Positions 12,801 through 27,029 of a stretch of DNA of 64,000 bases are shown one piece after another. The DNA comes from Hyalella azteca. Lineage: Eukaryota; Arthropoda; Malacostraca; Amphipoda; Hyalellidae. The first letter of the stretch is position 1; the number at the start of each line of letters is the position of its first letter. The position numbers and the translations under genes are program-made. The stretch is from positions 186,001-250,000 of the forward strand of contig NW_025947278.1 of NCBI RefSeq assembly GCF_000764305.2. The letters are read 5' to 3'. The notes under the pieces were generated by a model. That model was not told where the DNA came from. It saw nothing but the letters and a program-made list of their open reading frames with translations, and did not search any database.

Positions 12801-15390
12801 TGAAAGTTCCTAACATACATCAAGACCTATTTGCGTTTAGCATCAAATGTCGGCTGCAATACTTCTTTCTTAAAAGCCGAAGAACACGAGAGACTTGGGC
12901 GCTGTTGAACGTTCAAAAGATCTTGTCAGCAAATGTGGACCCCATTAAAAATAGATCAATCAGGAATTGGGAAGGAAAGACGCAGAATAGAACCACACTT
13001 TTTAAAAGGGCTCATGTAGTAAGTCTTCTTTTATTCAAGGGCTCTAATTGAGATTGTAAGGCTAAAAAGGAGTGCCTTCTTAAGTCAATACTCAAACAAA
13101 GAGGCTAAACATAGGCTAGTTGAACCTAAACTTTGGGTGCTCGAAGTAGTGAATGCGAGCTGCTGCAAAACGTCACTCGCATGCGCTAGCAACAACAACT
13201 TCGCCTCTTCTCAAACATTGCAAGTAATTTGTTTTTCTTGTCTAGAGAACAGATCTCAAAATAAGTTACGATACCACAAACTGTCCAGCTAGTTTAAATT
13301 AAAGTTTTTAAATGGCTTTTAAAACTTTAAATGGCAATTAAAGATTTTTTAAATGGCTCTAGCCATCTTTGAACTTGAAATTACGATTATTTATTTCCGC
13401 TTTAATCATCAGAATAGTTTAGAATGCGACTTTCTGAAGCTACTAACTGATCCACAGTGGTTGCAAACAAAAGCAGGAATACAGACTGCATAAATTCTAT
13501 TACTTTGAGAGCAACCGAAACGCTCAGTGGTTGAAAGTTAAAAATAGCTAAGATGCGTTCGACGCGCTTCAATGCCATTCAAAACTAACCTCAACGCAGA
13601 AATTTTGAAATGAAAATGTTTCCATGTGCACTGCACAGTGACAACCATTTTCTGGTGAAATTGAATTGAGACATATCGTTATGTGTGCATTGATTGGTAA
13701 CTGGAAACATCAATTTAACACATATTAACTAGGATAAATTACCTAGGCCAAGCTTCAGATTCGCACGCTTGAATGTTCCTACGCAGATTATCTGCTGATG
13801 AACATCAACGAGGCTTGAGTACTGATCCTACACTCGACACTTTAACCGTTGGAAAGCCCGAACGTATTAATTTTTACCAAACTCAAAACGCTGATAATTA
13901 AGTTTGTGCCAAGGTTGGATAAATGCATAATAATAAATCATAACATAACATAGTGATCTCGGCGCTGAAGTGTAGGCCTGATGTGGCCTGTCGCCGATTC
14001 TTTTTCTTTTCGTGCCTTGTTCACAGAAGATCTAAAATCGTGTCATTTGACCGGATCTTTTCGTGACTGACGATATCATATAATCATATTTAAGCGTTAT
14101 TAATTTCACAAGAAAAATAACAAGCAGACATTTGTAGCCGGAAATGGTCAAGAGGATGGCCGTGCCAGTAACCGTTATCATCACCAGCTTACAAAACGGA
14201 ACAAATATTCATACATTTTTACTATACGTGCAATAAGGAAAAATCCAAGATATAAAATTAATAATCTAAGAAACTTGGCGAAGGAAAATAATCAGCAGCT
14301 TCATTTTTACGTTTCGATTAAACTTGAAGTTCTAAATATTGCGCCAAACTAAATCAGTGTCCCATAAATCATCGCGCAGGCGCAGAGTCCGTGCTACGGA
14401 CAGATTATTTCAAAGCCAGTGACCGCATTTCTCATGCTGTGGATCAAATTTTGCTCATGATGGTCCTAGATTTGTTCCTTCTGTTCCTCGTTCCGAGGTC
14501 TAAGTTTGTATTTATAATGATCGTCGTGTTGAGGCAAATTTGTCATCATGCTGAGACAAAATTCACGCTCATGTTGCCACCATGTTGAGGCGATGCTCGC
14601 GCTCGAGCTTCAGCCGTCCTCTCCCTCTTCTTCGTTTCAAGTGACAATTACACGTATTTTACTCGACATTTTTTTCCGTGGTCTGCATTCCAGCGAGCCG
14701 GGGCTGCGCCCTCCCAAAAACGTGACGACTCGACGCATACCTGGGACGTCCCTCCATCCTGCTCACCAGATATATGGTCTGCCTCCCCACTCCCTTTGGG
14801 GCCAATACTATGCGTGGTCTTTTCGTAGTAACATTACTGCATCGATACACATAATTTTCATCAATACAATCCATTCGAGTCTTTTAAATCCTCTTGTCTC
14901 TTCATCCAACACCTCATTTTTCAATTGGTAATGTAATCTACGGTTTTCGATGATGCACTGACAGTTTTCTTTTCTCATACTGGATTGCCCTCATTCCAGA
15001 GCTAAAAGACAATTTATTCAAAATTGTAAATAATATGTGGACCCTCCTCTGTCTCAGCTTCCTGGAGCACGTCCCGTTATTCTATACCTAAATTTTCTTC
15101 GCTGATATTGTTTGAAAATTGTGAGCTTTGTATATCAAAGCATGATTTCCCGTTTCCTAATAATATGCTTGTCAAAATAACAGCCAAGATGTGCGATGAC
15201 GAATTTGAATAATATTGACGCGGACAGTCCTCATAATAAAATTTTCGACGACGTTTAAAGGAAATGGAGATGTAATTCAAAGATGCACGGCGAAAAATAA
15301 ATTCTAAAGCAGTACTACGTTTTTTCCACTCATTGGATGAGCCGTAGGAACCGGTTAGTTGCCTACTTTACGGCACGGCCCGTGGTCCGG
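9830..15390. other. no confident gene
   Basis: Non-coding by appearance. A degenerate GCACCATGCAATG repeat lies at about 11,505-11,630. A minus-strand open stretch near 12,350-12,484 begins after a plausible acceptor but has no donor or recognised product. A GC-rich segment at 14,650-14,830 is open on both strands without recognised homology. Confidence 0.4.
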
Positions 15391-15525
15391 CCTGCTGGAC
15401 ACAGCGCGCTGCCGGTACGCCACCAGCCTCGTAAGCCTGCTGGACACAGCGCGCTGCCGGTACGCCACCAGCCTCGTAAGCCTGCTGGACACAGCGCGCT
15501 GCCGGTACGCCACCAGCCTCGTAAG
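15391..15525. repeat. 45-bp tandem array (three units)
   Basis: Three identical 45-bp units starting at 15,391, 15,436 and 15,481, then a decayed fourth. Each has CTCGTAAGC (donor-like, plus strand) and TCCAGCAG (acceptor-like, minus strand). Several frames stay open because the unit is a multiple of three and GC-rich. Confidence 0.95.
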
Positions 15526-15529
15526 CAAG

Positions 15530-18500
15530 CCTGCCGCACACAGCGTATGATGAACGGGCCGGAGTAGAAGTACCTCATTGCGAAGTGATGAAATTCTTAG
15601 GATTAGGTTTAAGGTTGTCTAATTACGTTAGGTTGTCTAGAAGCAGTATTGTGTTGCATATTTATTGTGATGAGATTGTGCTTTAATAGAACAACTTGGA
15701 TGATTTCTATGAGACACTGCAAGACGCTTTGTACCGAGACTAAACGAAACCATCGCGTTTAATTTGTCATATTTATCCGAAATGCTGCACATAGTTTCGG
15801 CACGTTTCAAGAAGGAAAAGGTAGAATAATACTTATGGTCGAATTTATAGTTTAATTCTAACACTAATGTGACCCAAGTGCGCTTCACGAATGAAGAATA
15901 TGCCATAACTTTCACTCAATTTGGGCTAAATTATCACTTAGCAGATGTATAAGCAATTTTCATGGAGAAAGCGGAAGAATCTAATGCCATTTGATCCGGA
16001 TCAAAGGAAAAATCATAGCCCGGATCAAAGGAAAAATCATAGCACAGTAAGTAATTGAGAACGATGACGTGAAGCAGCGTGCTCAGCTGAGGCACATGCT
16101 GGACGTTACTCCCAATTTATGGAAGCAGAGCTGCGCGGGTCTTCTGTGCCGCTCGACCTCGCAGCGCTCGCGTGCATTTGGTAGACCCAGGAATGTTGCC
16201 TTGCTATGAGCCCCTGCCTCTCCTCTCTCTGTCTCCTCCTCCCCGCCGCCTCCTCCTCTTCGCTTCCCGTCGTCACTGCGGCTTCCTTTCGGCCTATCCT
16301 ATCACCTTTGCCATTCAGACTTCAAACCTGGCAAAACCAGGCAGCATTGTCTCATTAAGAACTAAATCAGGCCGGAACCATTTTCAGAGTGAGCACTGCG
16401 TTCAATAAAACAGAGATAATCTAAGCTGAAAAATCCATTTTCATCTCGATGAGAGACTGTTCATGCACTAACTCATGAACGAATTGCCCTCTCAATATGC
16501 CAACATCAATCTTAAATCAATGACGAAGTTCATTAAATATTCACGCCAGCATACAGCACGAAAGCATCGAACATGTCTGTATAACTCCCTCAAGATGCAC
16601 ATGATTTACAATTTTTTAATGCTAAGGTTATATTTCTTTGCTTAAAATATTAGTAAAACTATGAAAACGCATAAATCTTCATGTTAAAAATGCGTGTCGG
16701 CAAGTAGAGGTGAAAAATAATAACCCGAACCTTGTGTTTTTCCAAGACTTGATTTCTGGCATTTCCGCCTCACCAACTAGGCACACTAACTATGGGTGTG
16801 AGAACCGAAATACCTAATAGGAAACAGCTGAGTTTCAAAGTGTTTCAAACATATGACGTCATTAATTTTGTTTTAGAATAACTAATTACTAATGCCATAT
16901 AAACAAAAAGTTGATATTTATTTTTGAAATGAAAATGAAGACGGTATAGAGGGAATGAGGACAGCCACAATAGGAAATCTTGCAGAAAATAAGTAATACA
17001 AAAGCCCGACTGACTGCCATAGAAAATAAAGAGTTTGCAGGAGCAACACTTATGCTTCTACGGCAACAGACTACATGAAAGTTATTGTGCTGTCCGAAGC
17101 TGAGGGCGCAGTACGGTCAAAATTTTAGACGTCGTCGCATCCTTGAATGACGAGTTAATTTTTAATAACAAACGACTAACATGCTGCCTAATCACAGAAT
17201 TATTAATGCAGAAGAGGTTAAGCAATTGCGGCAAATACAGATGAATCAGGATATCGTCGGCAATAACAGCATTTAAAACTTAATAAAAATGGTACCTGTT
17301 GCTCCATAAAAAATCAGATGCCTTGGCTCTATTTTTTTCCTATTACTTCCCATGGTTAGGTATAATGACTGTAAGCTGAATTTTTTATTATAATGTTGCC
17401 ACATAGGCAACGAAGGTAGCATGCGGAACACCCAACCACGACCAGTGAATCAAGTGCGCTGTACCTGATGGCCGAGCAAGGAACAGATGACTCGAATATG
17501 CACTTTGTGCGGTCGGCAAAACAAAGTAACACGTAGTTCTCTATGAATACATTTCCAGTTTAATTTTACTTCCGGATATCGATAAAAATAAGAAAATAAA
17601 ACACACATCCAGTTTGAGCGTTTTCGTTAGCAAATGAATCATAATTTGATCTAAGTAGGTATAATCTAACAGTAGGTATGGACTTCATCGATATAATTCG
17701 ACTAGAATCAAAAACGATAAAACGACCAAACCACAAAAAAGGCAGTCATACAACAAGCATTCCTATCAGTCTAGAGACGTCACTATAAATGATAAATTAT
17801 AATGTACTTCTCCCATTTAGAAAATGTTTTACTCCAATTTAGAAGCGAGGCAAAAATGTTTTTAAACAAGACTTCTAGTAGACACGGATTACTTCGAATT
17901 CTAAATATTTTTAATAATCTTATTTACTGGTAAATTATGATTCATTTATTTAAACAGTGAGAATACACTGCTTGTAAGTAATAGAAGCCCTTGTCGATGG
18001 ATGGCAGCGAACGCCTTCTCTAGAGACTAGGTTGCCCTGGAAGATCAGAGCCAAGGACATCAGCCTCCTCCCTCCACGCCGCGCAAAAATCACTAGAATT
18101 CCAGAGGGACTTTTTTGCATCATCTTGCCAAGCTTTCACAGACGACAGAGCGCAACTCAAATGTTTATTGCCAGATAATTTCAGCCATACTGGGGTTGTA
18201 GTGGCAAGAATTTGTCATTAGACTCAATGATATGAGATGCGGTGATGAATACGAGCAAGATAGCGAGGGAGATATTGCAGTGAGCGTGGTGTTAGACCGC
18301 CAAGACGTGAACATGAATAACCAAGCATCATGCCTCAAGTCATTGACCACAAACTCCTGCCGAATGTATGAGCTCCTAGATCATGCATCACATCGCTAGG
18401 ACCTAGAACACATAACTTTATAATCGTGCACTATGATGCTCTTTCAATATTACTCAGCAGGAATAATTTATTCTTACATTCCAAACCTTTGATACATATA

Positions 18501-21500
18501 AAATTTTAAGAGTAAAGTAGTATATTATCTTTAAATAATTTAAGTCTAATTTGCACTGTAAGTATAAAAGAAATCAATTACCAGAGCTGAACTTACTCAA
18601 TCTAATTTTTAGCAAACTATGTCTGAGTTCTATTAAGTAAATCTCCGACCCGAAGTTAAGCACCGTGGACAAATCTAATGACTAGAACAGCATTCAAGCA
18701 GTTAGATAGAACTAAAATAAAAAATAATAATATACAATTAAAAATTTTCTGTCGTCCGAAAAAATGTGCAATGGTGCACAGGGGCATTTTAAGATATTAA
18801 TTAAGGTAAGTACGCATTTTATAATTTTATAACCAAACAATCGAAAACAACGTAATAGTGAGAGATTGCCCGAGGAAATTGCGCATAAACTTTGAAGGAA
18901 ATCTCAATTCCACTGGACTTCCGTTATCATTTAACTTATGATGTTCGATAACGGGTTCATAGTTATTAATTGCAATTATGAATAGCTTACGTCAAGCTAA
19001 TAAAGTCTTGAACTTAATAAATGGAATACATATTATTCCAAAATTATTTATAAAACAATAATATATTTTCCATGCACAAGACCAGAGAGCTTCACGAGCT
19101 GATACTAATGTTTTGTGAACTGCATGTATACGCGAATATAGTATACTGCATCTGCAAGTATTCGCGAATGAAAACTCCACCAGCCATGCTAAAAACAAGA
19201 AAAATGTTTAAAAATCATGTCTCGAGCGACTACCTCATTTGGACGTATCCTAATAAGACTCTAAAACAATTGGTTAAATGAACACGACACAATATAGGTC
19301 CGTCCAGGTACGACAAGAGTTCCTCTTTTTTTTTCTACACTGAGAATTTACTGCGGCGATATCTTGCCCATTGATTGGAGTCAGGAGCTTCGCGGCATTC
19401 TTGGTTCATGCCGAGGCGCTACCTACAAGATCTGCAACAACCTGCTGGTCCACATCTCTCACTCGCCTCCTCTCTGATACTTAATAATTCCATGACGACC
19501 AGTTCCAGTAGCACTCATTCATCTTGCATGAACAGCTGCTGGTGAAATGAAAATTTAATTTCCACCTCCGGCGAAAAGAAATCAATTTGATTGATTCCTC
19601 GTTCACTTTAGAACGGTTAAAAGGGCATGAGCAATGGAAGAAATTATGCACGAAGTTAATTAATTTATTATACCTAAAATTAAGGTCATCAACTTCTCAA
19701 TAACTTTGAGATTCTGAATGTCAACATTGAGGTACCATGTGCATTAAAGATCATAACTCCTCATAACATAACATATCCTCTTCTTTGTCCATATTAATTT
19801 ACAACGAAGTTTAATAAATTTACAGAACAAGCACGTGGCTTATGAGTCGCTACATGCTTTAAGCCATTGACCTCCTAATTTAATTATTGCATCATCACCT
19901 GTCACAGGTAAGTAAAGTACTCTTAAACGCGAACAAAATTTGGACGTTTGCAAATATCTGGAAAGTTCAATCCACGTACCTACAACGATCGATATCGAAA
20001 ACTTAGAAGACATATTTAAATAACGTTTAGATGTAATAAAAATTCTAGTCTACTGTATATTAGTAATTCTAGATTTTTTTCATCGGTCCGGTCCTTAGTT
20101 ACTTTCGGCGGCACGTCGGGTTTAGAGCCTGTTGGTTCCTTTCCGGCAACAACAGGCTAGTGGCGCAATGGACTGATCGACGTTCATTGCGGCACACGGC
20201 TTAGAAGTTGGAAAAATGACTACCTATCATATTAGCGAAAGATATATTTTTTTCCTTATCAACAATACAGCTGGTTTTTTTAGAGGAATACAAGCGTTAT
20301 TAAACGCTTGTATAAGTACATAAAATAACCAAATACCAGTTATTATATAAGGCATTCTTTTGATTAGAAAATCTCACCTTCAACAAATTATCCTGCTGGG
20401 CACACGCCAAGCTTAACACTGAAACGGGACGCTATCGATGGGCTAATGATTTTCTCACATGAAACACAGACATCACTTGGAATTATTGCACGGACTAGTA
20501 ACTGAAAAATAATAAAGCACAGCACAAAAAACGTTTCAATGGAGCTGCGAATGCTATGAGGGCCTACAGCAAGCCATGGAAGAGTCGGAGGTACAAGTAT
20601 GTGCTGGAGGCTAACTTAGGGCGGTCACTAATTATCACACAGTAGCAGCACCCACCTGTGCTGAGGCGGGCAACAGAAAAAGTACAGGGCTTTAAAATTG
20701 CCGGCGCATTATCCAGGAAAGCTATGGGGCCTATGCCCCTGAGTGCCGTTCTCTGAGAAAGAGGCACTTGCAGTCAATTTCACCGGCACTGGACGTCTAT
20801 GGTCACAAGTTGTGTTCAGAGGCAGGCGGATAGAGCTCGATGGACGAGAAGTTAGGTACAGCGAGAGCGACACACGAGCTCAGCCTAGCCACAGACAAGA
20901 TGTGACCGCGACCACTTGGTCAGCTACACTGAGTGGGCTTAAGGACTATGGCATGCCCGTCGCTTGCAGGAGGAGCCGCGCCGCCTGCTCCCGTTGCACC
21001 CCTAATTCGATGGCCCGCTGCTGATTAACTTGGCAGCCTAACTATTTCTCTTGTTGCTGGGTTGCAGTGAAGACATTAGTGCACAAGAGTAATGTAAAAC
21101 ATCGCTACTAAATCATGTCGCAAACATTCTACGTGAGAGCGTATTAAGAAATTTATGTTACTCTAGCTGTCTAGCACAATGTCTATGGTCAGAGCCTTGC
21201 TTGAAATTTGCAAGATAAAGTTGATCAACCTTAATAAATTGATCAAGAGTTCTTTTTTCGTTGGCCGTGAGTATAAATATCGCAACGAAAGTCAGTGTAC
21301 TCACCCAGATGCCAGTCAATTTTTTTACAAAAAATACCACTACATGGAAATCGCCAGGAAAACGAAAATAAAAATAAGCGCCGTGCCTTGGCGCAAGGGG
21401 AGAACAGAAAACATCACCTCCCATGCATCAGTTTGCAATAATATAATCGCTATTACTGTGAGTGCTCCTCCAATATGAACCTTCCCTAAGTACGACCTCA

Positions 21501-24500
21501 TGATATTGTCTGACAGGTCTACGTTGGGCACCAAAATCTGTCAGTAAGAGCTGACAAAAGCCGGCGCAGCTGCTGCTACCGCCACTAAACAAACATCAAT
21601 CACAGAACAAAACGCAGCTCTTTCCTGGACAGCATTTGAAGTACAACTTATGGCAGGAGGTGAATAGGAAAATATTTGCTTCTAACACACAAGGCAGTTT
21701 AGTAAACTCGCCCCAATAGGCGAGTCAACATCGACCCGATTATTATTCACTAAGTTCGGCCGACACTCTGAATCTCATTTGAGTGAACGGCATCCAGAGG
21801 AGCTCTCGGATTGGTCACTGAGGAGACTTTTGACGTACCTCTTAAAACAAAAATGCTGCGGCGACTCCCTGAGTGAACACACAACGTGTTACAGGCAAAG
21901 TCACTGGTTGCTCTGATGATGAAACATCTCTCCATTCATTGTCATTGTGGTTCAAGAAACTAAATATTTATGAACTTTTCGTCCTTTGAATGTATGTTGG
22001 CTATTTTTTAGTTTGAATATTGAATTATTGATGCCCTTAATTATCAGTAATTGACGACTTGAATAAATTTGCAAAGTGAAGTAATTCCATTGTTTCAACG
22101 TTTCACAGTCCACGATTAGGGCTAAATAAGGCTGACAGCGTAAATGATGATTTTCATTAACCCAACAACAAAATCACATCTTTCAACAATTTTTCACTCT
22201 AATAAAATCTAGGCAGTGAATTTTCTAGTTAATTCTTGTTTTCTGCCTAAATTCAACCTAATGGCTGGAACTGAACCTAAATCTTAGCGATAATGTACGT
22301 GATGATAGTGTGAAATAAAAATTCTGCATTTGAGGCAGTGAAACTGATAAGAGATGTCACAGCGACGTAGGGCTGCCAATAGTAAACGTTTGTTACTTAG
22401 CAGTTCTGCTCTGAAGTAATTAAAAAAAATATCACTCTTAATATTGCACTATAGTTGTACAGATTTTAAACGCTAAATTTGTGCAAAAGTCTGTTTGGTA
22501 TCTGAATGACAGTGAGGAAACTATGATTAGATCGTTGCGATTCAATTTTTTTTTCTTTGCTGCTAAACTTAAAGCAAATTGAAGAGTGGTGAAATTTAAT
22601 CATTAAAAAAGGTTGACAGTACTTTATACTTGTCGAGCGTTGGGATCTTTCATTCGACTCTCATCAACGCTTAAACGTCTTTTCGTAACCCTAGCAATAG
22701 ACTTCCATGCAGTACCTTGTGAACAATGTAATTAGGATAATTTTGAAGTTAACGTGGACTCAGGCATTTTCGTGCGAGGATCATATTATTTTGATTTATT
22801 AAAAATCGAAAATATTAGTTACCTTGATACAAAATTGTGTAATATAATTCTTAATATTTTGAAATCATTGCCGCTTACATTTCAATGCTTTTAATGGAAA
22901 ACTGAGCAATACAATCTACGTAGAAGCAGTGGATTTGGATCTCAAAATTTAAACCAAGTGGCATAATTCTACTTAGAAGTGCTCAGAATTAAAAAGATTG
23001 ACGGTATGAAAACTAAAATAGCAATTAGCATATGAAAGATCGATGTTAAACCAGTGAATTTCAACATCCGTAATAATGCGTACAAAATTCTATAAGGAAT
23101 TTTCATGACTATTACATAATTGAGCTTCGAGTTTTAAAATCATAGAACGCTTAGAGTGCAATCTTCCTGCGCACGAAAAATTTCCTAAAATTTTGCTGAT
23201 TGCGACGGAATTATGAACGGAATATTTAACCGATGAGTACGAAATCACGCCTGAGTGCGCTTTTCCCTCTTTACGAAATAAATATTAATAATTTTTTTCA
23301 TTTTCGTCAGGAGAAACCTTTTGCTACCATCGGTAAAAAGTAAAAAAAAAAGTAAAAAGAATTGATCAGCACATATTTGACACTCATTTAAAATTCTGAT
23401 TTAAGTTCATTTTCTTATTTAATTATATTATTAAAAAAATATCAAAAATGTGGCCTACATTTCAATGAAAAACAGGAAAATTTGTCTTATAAACACTATT
23501 TTCCATCGTATAATAACCACAAGAGTCTTAATAAGTACTCCGAAAGTATGCACTCATAGTTCGTACAGTGGTCCCACATTATGCATGCATGAGATTAATC
23601 TCAGTCTTTCGCGGAATAGGCTAATTTAGTAGAGAGACGAGCGCAGCCTGAGGCTACCTAGAAGCGAGCAACCGCAGACGCCGGCCGGCTGCCGAGGCTA
23701 GGCTCTGGACTGGCTATCTATGATGTCTGCGATGAATGTGCAAAATTAATAAAGAGCAGCTACACTGGCTGTAATTACTAACCTACCTTAGCTACCAATA
23801 ATTCTTGCAATGAGTGAGTAAGATGAATATAGAGCACCCTTTTTGGCTTAAAAATAAATGAATAAATTACTTGAAGTCAGTCGGGATAATAATTGCGGCA
23901 ATTCCTTGATTCGCACGTAGCTCGTCCTCTTCCGGATAATTTACCTTTCCGCAAGTTATTCGTCTCGATCATTCATCAGTTAAGATAAATTCCAAGTTCA
24001 TTTAGTGGTTTAAAACAGGTATTTGAAATTTCAGGTGCTAGTGTTGTTCCTTCAGGTAGAAATATCACACTCGTTTTCTGTTCGTTTCATTTGTGATAGA
24101 AAACTGAAGCGGATATAATTCCGAGACTCTTATATTGTATACGGTACACTAAGATGCAGCTTTTTGTTCTCTTTTTCCGCGTGACGATGCTCATTCCGAC
24201 ATATTAATCTCATAATACATGTTTCTGGAATGTTCACGCTCACTCTGTTTTTTATTAATTTAAAAGTAATTCTGAAGAAGTTCATTGACAAACGGCATAT
24301 AATTAATTAACAGATCTATTCAAGTGTGAAAATTTTTGTAAAGCTAATCATTATCATCCACACTTACAAACGCAGATTGATGCACGCATCCACGATTCCA
24401 CGCAGGCATTAATAAAACGAGTCTAAATTGTAGATCACATTAAGTCTCCGCAAACTAATGACACTTCATAATAGCCGCAAATATGTAGTAGTAATTGCAT

Positions 24501-24797
24501 TTAACTTGAATAAAAATCAATTAAACAAATAACTAAAGTTTTAAGATAATAAGCTGTTTACAATTAACTGTAGGCCGCTGGAAACGGGCGCGAGGCTAAA
24601 GTTGTAAATCGTAGCCAGATTATCTTGTGTTAGGCATTAGGATTTTTGTGAGCTAAAATTAAGTAATGTTTAAAGTTCATGTCCCCCGAGACTGTTGAGC
24701 CAGGTGGAATCAAACTCATGCCTCACGAGCCACAAGAAAGATTCTCGCGTCCCATTTTTTTGCACGGGCATCTTATTTTGGGCATCGCTGGTCCTAA
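15530..24797. other. about 9 kb without a confident gene
   Basis: AT-rich sequence with islands of higher GC at 16,080-16,320, 17,990-18,120, 19,360-19,475, 20,640-21,020 and 23,630-23,720. A 23-bp direct repeat lies at about 15,996-16,041. The 5' part of ex, including any untranslated first exon, may be somewhere here, but I could not identify it. Confidence 0.35.
18643..18669 (+). other. 5S rRNA-like fragment
   Basis: TCCGACCCGAAGTTAAGCA followed by CCGTGG resembles the region around the internal promoter A-box of animal 5S rRNA (CCGAAGTTAAGCAACGTCGG). No full gene surrounds it. It may be a relic of a 5S copy or of a 5S-derived SINE, or a chance match. Confidence 0.35.
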
Positions 24798-25062
24798 TTA
24801 AGGAGCTCCTAAACGATCAAGTGGCTTGAGTCATAGGATTGACGTGAGCTTCAATCAATCTTTATCAGGCCTTCAAGCTTTTTTTTAAAGCTCTTTACCA
24901 TCGGAAAAGAGATCAGTGCGATCCGTATTTAATAAATACTGATTTGGCCTACTTCCTAGAAACATGCGCATCTTTCCATCAATAAAACTTCTTCAATCAA
25001 ACGGATTCCTACAAGGACAATCATGCATGATCAAGCCGCTTGATCGTTTATGGGCTCCTTAA
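24798..25062. mobile_element. MITE-like element with TTAA target duplication
   Basis: A 257-bp AT-rich segment (24,802-25,058) is bounded by inverted repeats that match at 25 of 28 bases. Both begin GGAGC and end GGCTTGA, with the shared core TAAACGATCAAG. TTAA flanks both sides (24,798-24,801 and 25,059-25,062). It has no coding capacity. TTAA target duplications are typical of piggyBac-type and some other cut-and-paste transposons. The GGAGC terminus is not the usual piggyBac CCC start, so family assignment is open. Confidence 0.8.
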
Positions 25063-27023
25063 GTCATTGGAGTGGGAATCAAGTTCTGTTCGACTTGATC
25101 ATGAGACTTAATCTCACATTGACGAAGAGTATTAAGATAATTATGGAGTAAATCGAGGAACCATATATATATAGCAAAACCATGAAAAAATAATAAAAAG
25201 CGTTGCATCATTAGTACTTGTTTATTCACAATCGGTCGAATATCTAAAATCTTGCATGTCACTCCAACATGAGCATCAACATATTAATTACAGGTGAAAA
25301 ATATCGATTCAAAGTTACATTCCAAACTCGTGCAAGACAGTAACTGGTGGCCGGCGTAGGGCAGTACATCTCTCTCCTTCGACTAATTAGATGGCCCACA
25401 CATTGGTGGACTTAAAAATCATACCGGAAACGTGAAGAACCATTCACTGCGAAGGCAGACGTTCGCCACGGGCAAAACAAGTGATACTAGTGGAGATTTG
25501 ATTACCATACAAGTTGTTTTGCCGAAGATGCGAGCGCAACGCCCATGCCGTTGCGGTGGCTCGGTATTAACAGAAGTAGAGTTAGTGAAGGCATGAGGAA
25601 GGTATCAACAGCGGATACTAGCGGGGGCAAGACAACAGAACAATGGATGCGCGTGAACGCATAACAACAGTACTTAGGGTGATGTGCGAAGGGATGAACT
25701 AAACGAATGCTGGCTGAGGTATGAATGCAGAACAAGTAATGCACGCGATGGTATGATTAAAAGTAGAGTTATTTTAGCGCAGGCGTGACTGTGGCACACG
25801 TGATGTAGGCGGAGTCACGGCTGGACAGAATACAACGCGTTGAAGAAAAGCAAGTCAAAATACACGAAACATAAACTAAAAAAAAAAATTGTTAATCGAG
25901 AGTAATGACTTATCATACTAAGTCTCTTAAAGCTTGAAATTAAAAGTAGCTAAACAATAAAATTGGGGGACAATATATTTCTGAAGCTCATTCCTTAATG
26001 CCATCATATGAGCAAGCTTGAAGGATAAATTGAAATCTCACGCGGTTTGCAATCAAGAAACAAACCAAAATTACCAACTAAGGTTTAAACCTAAATGAGA
26101 ACTGAAGTGCATAATTTTAGATGTATACACAAAAACGGCATTTCACTGGGCAATGTGATGAAGTAACACATCTTCAGCTGATAGAAAAATCCATGTATCG
26201 CCAAACGTATCAGGATCCTTACAAGAAAAGTCAAAATGATCGTTGACCAAAGAGTGAGATTATTAACAGTTTTTGGTATTGTCGTCACAACAAAACTATT
26301 CTAATTACTTTCGCCTGTGATTTACAATTGCGTTTGAATGAAATAAAACAATACTACTCGTATTATAATACAGAAACCATCAACCGACAGCTATCTACAT
26401 CGAACGCCCTCAAAATGGACCTTGTGGGTCCTCGCTAACCTTCTATGATAGCCGATTATACATTTTATTTTCGACGAACATTGGTCATAATTACAAATTA
26501 TATAGTTTGTGTTTCGCTCAACACGCCTAAAGAAAGACTAAAAAACATCACTGTCAGAACAAACATAAACGAAGAAATACGCAACTGACAAATAGATCTG
26601 TTGTCCAACGTCAAATTTTACTTAATTTTTAGGAAATTTTAAGTAGAATTCTTGAACATGTGACCCTGGCGCTAGCAATTCACAGCTGCCACTGTGTGGA
26701 TTGTAAATACAAAACACTAAAGTATTTATTACGTAACAAGAATACGAAATTTGATCGCTAGCCTAAAATCGTTCCTGAAGGGACAACTGCACACCAAAGT
26801 CGAGGTCTCTGATCCCTCGAATAGTGAGGAAGGTGACAACGGCGGGAGAGGTGATTGTGTGAGTTCTGCAGAGGTATACGCGCATCATGAAGCGTTACCA
26901 TCACAAGCCGTTACCATCACAGCGTCAGGGCTTGAAGTCGTCTGGTCCACCTGAGAGCATGAATCGACGTTCACACACTAAGAATTATGATCAAAAATTC
27001 TAAGACAAAATTGATAAATATTT
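25063..27023. other. no confident gene
   Basis: Non-coding by appearance. A short plus-strand open stretch at 26,751-26,954 has GC content above its surroundings but no recognised product or clear splice context. Confidence 0.35.
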
Positions 27024-27029
27024 TTTATT
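27024..27029 (-). terminator. candidate scribble polyadenylation signal
   Basis: AATAAA on the minus strand, about 680 bases after the scribble stop codon and the first such hexamer I found downstream. No cleavage site can be shown from sequence alone. Confidence 0.25.

Noticed and set aside
14548..14931. 127-codon plus-strand frame
   Set aside because: No recognisable domain, the opposite strand is also open over part of it, and codon use looks no different from flanking DNA.
15575..15605. GTGATGAAATTCTTAGGATT resembling an 18S rRNA segment
   Set aside because: Short, interrupted match with nothing rRNA-like on either side.
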